Position numbers and translations under genes: made by a program. Below, one piece after another: positions 1-6,390 of a DNA stretch of 16,671 nucleotides (positions are counted from its first letter, which is position 1; each line of letters opens with the position of its first letter). The DNA lies in contig MNYI01000059.1 of assembly GCA_001873945.1 (NCBI GenBank), positions 1 to 16,671 of the forward strand, in the 5' to 3' direction. A model generated the notes under the pieces. The model was not told the DNA's origin and did not search any database. It saw nothing but the letters and a program-made list of their open reading frames with translations. The DNA comes from Candidatus Desantisbacteria bacterium CG2_30_40_21. GTDB taxonomy: Bacteria > UBA9089 > CG2-30-40-21.

Positions 1-248
1 AGCAATTCTCATTATGGATTTTCAGATTCACCACAGAGACACGGAGGCACGGAGAATAATTTAAAAAAACAAGCTGACGGAATGCAAATTTTTATAAATT
101 CACAGAATAATGCTTCAAATTTCCAAAAATCTGCGTTCAGCCACATTCAAATAAGAGATTTGTCCTTCGATTTTCCTCTGTGTCTCCGTGTCTCCGTGGT
201 GAGTTGTTATGTGTTTATGCGGTAAAAATGTCATAATTAGAATTGCTG
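1..248 (+). repeat. ~250-bp MITE-like element, left copy
   Basis: This is a non-coding element bounded by short terminal inverted repeats: AGCAATTCTCATTATG at 1-16 and CATAATTAGAATTGCT at 232-247. Inside the ends are subterminal inverted CACGGAG/CTCCGTG blocks (about 29-54 and 174-202). It is repeated in opposite orientation at 16357-16621. The two copies differ by two substitutions that I can see and by a tandem CCGTGTCT-type tract, with 16 bp more in the right copy. No open frame of note lies in it. Ends, size and multicopy state fit a miniature inverted-repeat transposable element or a large intergenic palindromic repeat. No transposase is present. The window begins on the first base of the element. 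Confidence 0.85.
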
Positions 249-267
249 AGGGGGGTGGAGATTTTTC

Positions 268-296
268 TTGACAAAAAAGAGAAGGTAAGGTATAAT
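268..296 (+). promoter_or_regulatory. Consensus sigma70-type promoter for the fliF operon
   Basis: TTGACA at 268-273 and TATAAT at 291-296 are separated by exactly 17 bases, a perfect match to the housekeeping promoter consensus. Transcription should begin near 303, giving a leader of about 45 bases to the fliF start at 350. No sigma54 (GG-N10-GC) or sigma28 pattern was seen here, although those often drive flagellar genes. The -35 box begins 20 bases after the end of the repeat element at 1-248. Confidence 0.85.
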
Positions 297-349
297 AAAT
301 ATTGGGTTATCATGTAACTTATACAGAATTATTCAGATGGGGAGGAGAA

Positions 350-2074
350 ATGAATAAATTCTTTTTGCAGATTACTACTGTCTTAAAGAGCTTAAATCGT
401 AACCAAAAAATAATTCTGGGAATATTTGCTGCCGCAGTCTTTTTAGGGCTTTCCTTTTTGGGATATTACACACAACGAGTAGAATTTGTCAACCTTTATG
501 TAAACATAGACCCTGAAGAAGCAGGAAAAATAACCAAGAAATTAGATGAATGGAAACAAAAATATAGCATAGAGGGCTCAACAATTAAGGTTCCCTTAAA
601 AGATAGGGACAGATTACGACTTGAGCTTGCCTCATCCAAGCTTGCCCCCAAGGGTGGGATTACTGGATTTGAGATATTTGATACCACAAAATTGGCCATC
701 ACTGATTATGAACGCCGCATTAATTATGTCCGAGCCCTTCAAGGTGAACTTTCCAGAACAATAAAAAGTATAGAGGGAATAGAAGATGCCAGGGTTTTAT
801 TAGTATTGCCTGAAAAAAAACTTTATACAGATGAACAAAAAGAGGTCTCAGCCTCAGTTAAGCTTCAAGTATCCCCATCTACTAATTTAGAAGCCAGTCA
901 AATAGTTGGTATTGTTCAATTAGTTTCCTCAGCTGTTGAGGGTTTATCACCAGATAATGTAAGTATTATTGATAATAACGGCAATATTCTCACGGATATT
1001 GAGGAATTAAGAAAAGGAGAGACAACAGGGCTTGCCGCTAAACAGCTTGAACTTCAAAGGGCAGAGGCAAGAAAATTAGAGAAAGCTATTAGAAGGTCTC
1101 TGGCTCGGTGTCTAATTGATGATAAGGTAGAGGTACTTGTTACCTGTAATATAAACTTTGATAAAATAGAATCAAAGCATGAAAAGTATACTTCTCCTGA
1201 AAATATTCCCTTGACCGATGAACTGATAAGAGAGGGTGTGGAAAAGGTACAGCTAAGGGCAAGTGATGAAAAGGTTATCGAACGGTTTGAGGGCGAGGGG
1301 AGTGTTCCGGGTGGACCACCGGGTGTAGAGGCACAGATGCCGGGTTATAAGGGCATGACCTCTGCCAAGGGACCTATGACTTATTCAAAGGATGAGCTTA
1401 GAAGTAACTATCTGGCAAATAAAGAAGAGGTCATGACTGTAAAATCACCGGAAATCTCTAAACTCTCTGTAGCAGTATGGATTGATGGGATATACGAAAG
1501 GGATGAAACTGGTGCCTATCGGCTTGATAAAAAAAATCACTTAATCTATACCCCAAGAACCAAAGAAGAGATGGAAAAATATGAAAACTTAGTCTGGGCA
1601 AGTATGGGAGCAGAAAAAGCTAAGGTTTATCAGGGTAAGGAGTATATTGTTCAGGTAGAAAATGTTCAGTTTGATCGTACCGCAGAATGGCTTGCTGTCC
1701 TTGCCGGGCGCGAGGCTCAAAAGAGAAGGGCATTGGCTATGGCATCTGGTGCTGGTTTTTTAACCCTATTTATTCTTGTAGCCATAATCTTTATGTATCT
1801 GATGCGGAGAAAGGCACTTGCACAAGAAAAACTTCTACGGGAAAAGGAATTGGCAGCATTAAAGGCTCTTCGAGAAAGAACACCATTGGATGAAGAAATT
1901 CCTATAGGAGAAGAAAGATTGCCTTCGGGAGAAGGAGAAAGAGAAGGGGAAGGAAAAGATATTTCTATAGAAAAATTGGCAAGAGAGTTGGCTATAAATC
2001 AGCCGGAGGCTGTGGCTAATTTATTTAGAACATTGTTGGAAAATGATACGGAGGAGCAAGTAGATAAGCTGTAG
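350..2074 (+). CDS. fliF: Flagellar MS-ring protein FliF
   Basis: FliF forms the MS ring in the cytoplasmic membrane, the base of the flagellar motor and the housing of the export gate. The product has 574 residues, normal for the family. A first membrane segment lies at about 21-40, followed by the secretin/YscJ-like ring-building region (about 45-220). A long periplasmic part includes a Gly/Pro-rich stretch (VPGGPPG). The second membrane segment is at about 465-485, then a charged linker and a C-terminal helix (NQPEAVANLFRTLL) of the kind that binds the N-domain of FliG. The start at 350 is chosen because GGGGAGGAG (339-347) sits just upstream. The frame is open to an ATG at 302, but that lies at the predicted transcription start. 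fliG follows 210 bases later. Confidence 0.96.
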   Translation: MNKFFLQITTVLKSLNRNQKIILGIFAAAVFLGLSFLGYYTQRVEFVNLYVNIDPEEAGKITKKLDEWKQKYSIEGSTIKVPLKDRDRLRLELASSKLAPKGGITGFEIFDTTKLAITDYERRINYVRALQGELSRTIKSIEGIEDARVLLVLPEKKLYTDEQKEVSASVKLQVSPSTNLEASQIVGIVQLVSSAVEGLSPDNVSIIDNNGNILTDIEELRKGETTGLAAKQLELQRAEARKLEKAIRRSLARCLIDDKVEVLVTCNINFDKIESKHEKYTSPENIPLTDELIREGVEKVQLRASDEKVIERFEGEGSVPGGPPGVEAQMPGYKGMTSAKGPMTYSKDELRSNYLANKEEVMTVKSPEISKLSVAVWIDGIYERDETGAYRLDKKNHLIYTPRTKEEMEKYENLVWASMGAEKAKVYQGKEYIVQVENVQFDRTAEWLAVLAGREAQKRRALAMASGAGFLTLFILVAIIFMYLMRRKALAQEKLLREKELAALKALRERTPLDEEIPIGEERLPSGEGEREGEGKDISIEKLARELAINQPEAVANLFRTLLENDTEEQVDKL

Positions 2075-2284
2075 ACTGTAGGGAGTAATCAGTAGGAATG
2101 TGGACTAACAGCCCCTACTGTCGCGTTAATCTTATGATGCCGCACTAACTGTGATCAGGTTGTTTTGGCTGAAGGAAGAAGGAAGAAAATGCCCTAACAA
2201 CCTATCTTCCCTTTCCGTCTTTCCCCTTCAGCCTTCAGCCTATATCCGAACACTACAGCCTTCCCAAAAAACATGGAGGTAGAA
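2075..2284 (+). repeat. fliF-fliG spacer with inverted repeats
   Basis: The gap is long for a flagellar operon and holds repeat-like sequence. GGCTGAAGG (2167-2175) is inverted as CCTTCAGCC at 2225-2233 and again at 2232-2240, with partial purine/pyrimidine pairing continuing inward. CAGTAGG (2090-2096) is inverted as CCTACTG (2114-2120). There is no T-tract after either hairpin, so they do not look like rho-independent terminators. No promoter with good boxes was found, so fliG is probably read from the fliF promoter. Confidence 0.5.
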
Positions 2285-3313
2285 ATGGCCGATGAAATTC
2301 AATTACCATTTACAACTGGTCGCCAAAAGGCAGCTGCGATATTGATTGTTCTTGGAGCAGATATCTCTGCTGAGGTATTTAAGTATCTAAAAGAAGAAGA
2401 AATGGAGCTGATAACCAGAGAAATAGCTCAAATTCGCAAGATAACCCATAGTCAAAAAATAGCCTTATTGCAAGAATTCTATAGTCTGATGATGGCTCAG
2501 GAATTTATTATTCAAGGCGGGGTAGAATATGCCAGGGCACTGTTGATACAAGCTCTGGGAGAAGAAAGGGCAAATGCCTTTATTAATGAGGTAGCAGGAA
2601 TAAAGAAGGAGCCGTTTGATTTCTTAAAGAAAATGGATACAAAACAAATCCTTCTCTCTATTCAACATGAACACCCTCAGACAATTGCTGTGGTTATGGG
2701 GCATCTTACACCAGATAAGGCAGCAGCACTTATTACTCAATTACCGCCAGAGGTTCAGATTGATGTATCCAGAAGATTAGCTTTAATGAGTTCATCATCC
2801 CCTGATGCCCTCGGAAGGGTAGAAGCAATGCTTGCAGCCAGAATGGCAGGTGGTGTGGCTGTAGAAACAAAAGGGAAAGATGTTGGCGGTATTATGGCTA
2901 TTGTGGATCTCTTGAATCAGGGCGACAGAGAAATGGAACAAACTATTATAGATGGTATATCAGAACAGGACCCAGAGCTTGCAGAAGAGATAAAAAAGAG
3001 ATTATTTACCTTTGATGATATTGTTAAACTTGATGATAGATCGGCTCAAAGGGTGTTAAGAGAGGTAGATATAAGAGACCTTGCCCTGTCAATGAAGGGT
3101 GCCTCTGAAGCTGCCAAGAATATGGTACTTAAAAATATGCCTAAGCGAGCTGCTGCTATGCTTAAGGAAGAAATAGACTTTTTAGGTCCTGTGCGGGTAC
3201 AGGATGTTGAAGCCTCTCAGGAAAAAATCGTCAATGTTATCAGACAGCTTGAAGATTCTGGAGAAATAATTGTTTCTCGCGGTGGCGGCGGTGGCGGTGG
3301 AATGATTACATAG
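2285..3313 (+). CDS. fliG: Flagellar motor switch protein FliG
   Basis: FliG is the rotor protein that touches both the FliF ring and the stator (MotA), and it transmits torque and switching. The product has 342 residues. The N-terminal FliF-binding domain starts at TGRQKAAAILIVLG. The middle domain carries the signature EHPQTIAVVMGHL (EHPQ at 129-132). The C-terminal torque domain has the conserved DDRSAQRVLREVD stretch with its charged residues. I prefer the ATG at 2285 over the one at 2273, because GGAGGT at 2275-2280 is the ribosome site and overlaps the earlier codon. The C-terminus is odd: seven glycines in a row followed by Met-Ile-Thr, where FliG proteins usually end in an acidic/hydrophobic tail after an RGG. 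Confidence 0.97.
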   Translation: MADEIQLPFTTGRQKAAAILIVLGADISAEVFKYLKEEEMELITREIAQIRKITHSQKIALLQEFYSLMMAQEFIIQGGVEYARALLIQALGEERANAFINEVAGIKKEPFDFLKKMDTKQILLSIQHEHPQTIAVVMGHLTPDKAAALITQLPPEVQIDVSRRLALMSSSSPDALGRVEAMLAARMAGGVAVETKGKDVGGIMAIVDLLNQGDREMEQTIIDGISEQDPELAEEIKKRLFTFDDIVKLDDRSAQRVLREVDIRDLALSMKGASEAAKNMVLKNMPKRAAAMLKEEIDFLGPVRVQDVEASQEKIVNVIRQLEDSGEIIVSRGGGGGGGMIT

Positions 3314-3339
3314 GAAAATTAATGTTCGATCCATAGTAG

Positions 3340-3361
3340 GGGCAGACCTATGTGTCTGCCC
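3340..3361 (+). repeat. Palindromic intergenic hairpin between fliG and fliH
   Basis: GGGCAGAC (3340-3347) and GTCTGCCC (3354-3361) form a perfect 8-bp stem with a 6-base loop. A short mixed sequence follows instead of a T-run, so a terminator is unlikely. It could be a dispersed palindromic repeat, or an RNA stem that tunes the ratio of FliG to FliH. Confidence 0.6.
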
Positions 3362-3385
3362 TGATATTTTACGGAGGAATGTCCC

Positions 3386-4282
3386 TTGGGAATTCATAAG
3401 TCATCTACCCTACCACAAAATGGTCAAACAATTATCCTTGATCCGGAAAAGATAGCACAAGGCGGACAGTTTGAGATTCTGGAAGAAAAATTGCAGAAGG
3501 CTCGAACTCAATTAATAAGGCTTGAGCTTGAAATCCAGGATGCAGAAAACAGGGCACAAGAGCTGCGGAAAAATCCATTGATAAGTATAAAAAAAGAGAT
3601 AGAGGAGAAAAGGGAAAAGGCAGGAGGCGAGGCAGAGGATATAAAAAAAGAGGCAAAAGAAGAATCAAACAGGATAAAACAAGAGGCAAATACTATTCTT
3701 GAAGAGGCTAAGGAGTCGGTAAAGAAGATAACCTCTGAAGCTGTTGCCAGAAGCGAAGAACAGGCTGAGGATATTCGTCATCAAGCACATGAAAGCGGCT
3801 TTACTACGGGCAAACAAGAGGGATACGACGCTGGATACAAGACTGTAAAAGAAAAATTTCATGCATTGCTTTCTCAGGTTGAAATGGTCCTGATTGAGGC
3901 AAAAAAGGAAAAGGAGAGAATATTTCAAAAGGCTCAAGAGGATATGTCTGAAGAGATAGTTGAGCTATCTATATTGATTGCTAAAAAGATAATTAAAACC
4001 GAGATAGCAAATAATCAAGATATAATTGTAGCAAATATTAAGGATGCTTTGAGCAAGATGAAAAGTCAGGGAGAAATAACCATCAGGGTAAACCTTGTTG
4101 ACTTTCAGCATGTGGAATCTATGAAGGATGAATTATTAGGCATTGCCTCTGGATTAAAAGGAATTCATTTTCATGATGACCCATCTATTGAACCAGGTGG
4201 ATGCAAGATAGAAACAACACTCGGTATTATAGATGCAACCATTTCTGCTCAGATGGAAAGGGTGGAAGAGGAATTGAGGTAA
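3386..4282 (+). CDS. fliH: Flagellar assembly protein FliH
   Basis: FliH binds the export ATPase FliI as a peripheral stalk, restrains its activity and helps dock it at the flagellar export gate. The product has 298 residues. It is rich in Lys, Glu and Ala, with a long predicted coiled coil at about 25-135, a Gly-containing segment near 140-155 (SGFTTGKQEGYDAGY), and a conserved C-terminal domain ending GGCKIETTLGIIDATI, typical of FliH/YscL proteins. The start is a TTG at 3386, placed 8 bases after GGAGG (3373-3377). An ATG at 3379 is closer to that site but opens a frame of only six codons. The usual partners fliI and fliJ do not follow. Confidence 0.9.
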   Translation: MGIHKSSTLPQNGQTIILDPEKIAQGGQFEILEEKLQKARTQLIRLELEIQDAENRAQELRKNPLISIKKEIEEKREKAGGEAEDIKKEAKEESNRIKQEANTILEEAKESVKKITSEAVARSEEQAEDIRHQAHESGFTTGKQEGYDAGYKTVKEKFHALLSQVEMVLIEAKKEKERIFQKAQEDMSEEIVELSILIAKKIIKTEIANNQDIIVANIKDALSKMKSQGEITIRVNLVDFQHVESMKDELLGIASGLKGIHFHDDPSIEPGGCKIETTLGIIDATISAQMERVEEELR

Positions 4283-4298
4283 TATTTCCCCACAGATA

Positions 4299-4319
4299 TT
4301 ATTTTGTGACAGACACTAA
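4299..4319 (+). repeat. Solo terminal repeat of a small inverted-repeat element
   Basis: These 21 bases match the reverse complement of 14541-14561 at 20 of 21 positions. That segment is one end of a 72-bp inverted-repeat element beside nadB. Only one end is present here, between fliH and the NeuC gene. It may be a remnant or a recurring intergenic motif. Confidence 0.55.
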
Positions 4320-4338
4320 CAAGGATTTACAGATAAAA

Positions 4339-5478
4339 ATGAGAAAGATTGCAGCAATTACAGGCACAAGAGCAGAATATGGTATTTTACAACCTGTTTT
4401 TAAGGCAATAGAATCGCATCAATCTTTGAGCCTTTCCCTGATAGTTACAGGCAGTCATCTTTCACCTGCCTTTGGGAATACTATTGATGAGATTGAGAGG
4501 GATGGGTTTCAGATTGCTGATAAAATTGACATTATTCCGGAAAGTGATTCAGGCAAGGATGCAGCTATATCCATAGGTAAATGTATCATGGGTATGACAG
4601 ATGCGCTCCAGCGGATACAACCGGACATTATCCTGATTCTTGGTGATCGCGGCGAGATGTTGGCTGGTGGGATTGCCGGTGTTTATATGAATATCCCAAT
4701 TGCCCATCTGCATGGTGGCGAGGTTTCGGGTAGTATTGACGAGGGGATTAGACATGCCATAACCAAGCTTAGTCATATTCATTTCCCTGCAACCAGAGAG
4801 AGTGCCAGAAGGATTATCAGGATGGGGGAAGAGAAAGAACGGGTCTTTCTGGTGGGTGCCCCGGGTTTGGATTCTATCTTGAATGAGCCGCTGATACCGA
4901 TAGAGGATTTAAGAGGACAGTTTGAGCTGAATGGCAATTTTATCCTGCTTGTTCAGCATCCTGTGGTTACAGAGATTGATGCCATAGAAAAACAGATACG
5001 GGCTACCATGGAGGCAGTTATGTCCATGGGAATACAAACAATAGTGCTTTATCCAAATGCAGATTCTGGCTCACAAGCAATTATAAGAGTGATTAACGAG
5101 TTTGATAACCCTCCGATGATTCAGATAGTTAAAAGCCTGCCACATAAGATATACCTGAGCTTGATGAAATATGCACGGGTATTGGTCGGGAACTCAAGCA
5201 GCGGTATAATCGAGGCACCCTCTTTCCATCTTCCAGTGGTAAATATAGGCACAAGGCAACAGGGCAGGCAGCGAGCAATAAATGTTATTGATGTGAATTG
5301 CAATAGGGAAAAAATTGTTGAGGCAATCAGATTTGCCCTTTGTGACAGGGAATTTAAGGCTAAGGTTAAAAGCTGCAAAAATCCTTATGGTGATGGAATG
5401 GCAAGCAAAAGGATTGTGGATGTATTGAGTAGTATAGAGATTGACAATAATTTGTTGCAGAAAAGAAATAGCTATTGA
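4339..5478 (+). CDS. neuC: UDP-N-acetylglucosamine 2-epimerase (hydrolysing), NeuC family
   Basis: NeuC-type enzymes convert UDP-GlcNAc, or in the LegG branch a diacetamido relative, to the free ManNAc-type sugar and UDP. This is the first committed step to sialic, legionaminic and similar nonulosonic acids, and it takes place in the cytoplasm. The product has 379 residues, the usual length. It starts with ITGTRAEYGIL, and has LGDRGEM near residue 102 and the family hallmark HLHGGEVSGSIDEGIRHAITKLSH at about 123-146 (read here in two overlapping parts). A GNSSSGIIE nucleotide-binding stretch lies near the C-terminus. The start at 4339 is set by homology. The ribosome site is weak (AAGGA at 4321-4325), and the frame is open further upstream inside fliH, which is not credible coding. 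The exact sugar substrate cannot be told. No neuB or neuA is adjacent. Confidence 0.88.
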   Translation: MRKIAAITGTRAEYGILQPVFKAIESHQSLSLSLIVTGSHLSPAFGNTIDEIERDGFQIADKIDIIPESDSGKDAAISIGKCIMGMTDALQRIQPDIILILGDRGEMLAGGIAGVYMNIPIAHLHGGEVSGSIDEGIRHAITKLSHIHFPATRESARRIIRMGEEKERVFLVGAPGLDSILNEPLIPIEDLRGQFELNGNFILLVQHPVVTEIDAIEKQIRATMEAVMSMGIQTIVLYPNADSGSQAIIRVINEFDNPPMIQIVKSLPHKIYLSLMKYARVLVGNSSSGIIEAPSFHLPVVNIGTRQQGRQRAINVIDVNCNREKIVEAIRFALCDREFKAKVKSCKNPYGDGMASKRIVDVLSSIEIDNNLLQKRNSY

Positions 5479-5537
5479 GGAAAAAACGGTAAACGAAAAG
5501 AGGGAATGGTGAAGAAGTGGGCAAGGAGGATTCTTAG

Positions 5538-6008
5538 ATGAAAACAGACGAACAGTTTATGCAATCTGCTATTAATAAGGCAAAAGAAGGCATCAAGCAG
5601 GGACAGACACCCTTTGGAGCATGTATTGTTAAGGATGGGGAGATCATAAGCTGCCTGCATAACCTTGTCTTTGAAAATATGGATATTACGGCTCATGCTG
5701 AGATTTGTGCTATCCGGGAAACTTGTCGGAGATTAAGAACTATTGACCTGTCAGGTTGTATCATTTATTCTACCTGTGAGCCATGTCCAATGTGTTTTAG
5801 TGCCTGTCATTGGGCAAGAATTTCCAGAATAGTCTATGGGGCACGAATTGAAGACGCAAGGCAATTTGGTTTCAATGAGCTTGAGATTTCAAACGAAGTA
5901 ATGAAGCAAATCGCTTCCAGTCCGGTTGAAATTACTGTGGATTTCCTTCGTCAAGAGTCTCTGGAGCTTTTCAGGTTTTGGGGAGAGAGTGGACAAAAGG
6001 CGTATTGA
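5538..6008 (+). CDS. Zinc-dependent nucleobase/nucleoside deaminase, guanine-deaminase-like
   Basis: This 156-residue protein belongs to the CMP/dCMP deaminase fold. The zinc and proton-shuttle motif is HAE (His53, Glu55). The second zinc motif is PCPMC (Cys83, Cys86). The wording CEPCPMC followed by a Trp-Ala-Arg motif, the length of 156 and the C-terminal aromatic tail ending in Tyr resemble Bacillus-type guanine deaminase, which turns guanine into xanthine. The tRNA adenosine deaminase TadA shares the same core and is the main alternative. TadA usually reads LEPCxMC, so I favour the guanine-deaminase side. A strong AGGAGG at 5524-5529 precedes the ATG by 8 bases, and the gene lies 59 bases after neuC. 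A role linked to either the flagellar or the sugar gene is not evident. Confidence 0.8.
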   Translation: MKTDEQFMQSAINKAKEGIKQGQTPFGACIVKDGEIISCLHNLVFENMDITAHAEICAIRETCRRLRTIDLSGCIIYSTCEPCPMCFSACHWARISRIVYGARIEDARQFGFNELEISNEVMKQIASSPVEITVDFLRQESLELFRFWGESGQKAY

Positions 6009-6075
6009 GTATTGGGTGGTAGTTGACATCATTTGAGTTGTACCAATTAGCACAATAATAAAAAGGGTGAGAAAA

Positions 6076-6321
6076 ATGTTTGAATGGGGTAAGGCATTGC
6101 CTGATATTTTATTGATTATGGGCATAATGATTGCCATCCGAATTAGTTTCCTCTTTCGCAAGACACAGTCATATAACAAGAAGATTCAAGAAAGAAAGGA
6201 ACAACTTGAAAAGGCAGGAGAAATTCTGGATGAGATCTGGCCAGATAGACCCGGGGTGCGGAGGAAAGAACGGAAGGCAAGACAGGGGCACAGAGGGACA
6301 GAGGTAATCGGTAATCAGTAA
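6076..6321 (+). CDS. Small single-pass membrane protein of unknown function
   Basis: I do not recognise this 81-residue product. It has one hydrophobic segment at about 8-27 (ALPDILLIMGIMIAIRISF). A strongly basic, Lys/Glu/Gln-rich and probably helical tail follows, so the tail should face the cytoplasm. The ATG at 6076 has AGGG (6064-6067) at suitable distance; a GTG at 6067 in the same frame is possible. The last 13 codons and the stop lie in the left arm of the inverted repeat at 6280-6390, so the original C-terminus may have been replaced when that repeat arose. It is the last gene of the rightward block. Being short and without a known family, it could be spurious, but its membrane segment and ribosome site argue for a real gene. 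Confidence 0.5.
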   Translation: MFEWGKALPDILLIMGIMIAIRISFLFRKTQSYNKKIQERKEQLEKAGEILDEIWPDRPGVRRKERKARQGHRGTEVIGNQ

Positions 6322-6390
6322 CAACCAATTGCCATTTTCTCTTCACCAATTACTGATTACCGATTACCTCTGCCCCCTGTGCCCCTGTCT
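6280..6390. repeat. 42/41-bp inverted repeat at the convergent gene ends
   Basis: The left arm 6280-6321 and right arm 6350-6390 are reverse complements except for one substitution and one extra base, around a 28-base loop. The arm core contains GGTAATCGGTAATCAGTAA. Both convergent genes stop inside it: TAA at 6319-6321 for the small membrane protein and TAA at 6359-6357 for ygiQ. The RNA would form a very stable hairpin on either strand. A bidirectional transcription-end or 3'-protecting role is plausible, though neither side has a clear T-tract. Confidence 0.85.

Noticed and set aside
302..349. Longer FliF start at 302
   Set aside because: It coincides with the predicted transcription start and has no ribosome site, while 350 has a strong one.
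4201..4338. N-terminal extension of NeuC overlapping fliH
   Set aside because: NeuC homology begins at MRKIAAITGTRAEYG (4339). The upstream part lies inside the conserved end of fliH in another frame.
6023..6060. Promoter for the small membrane protein (TTGACA at 6023-6028)
   Set aside because: No acceptable -10 box lies at 16-18 bases; the possible boxes are weak. The gene is probably read through from upstream.
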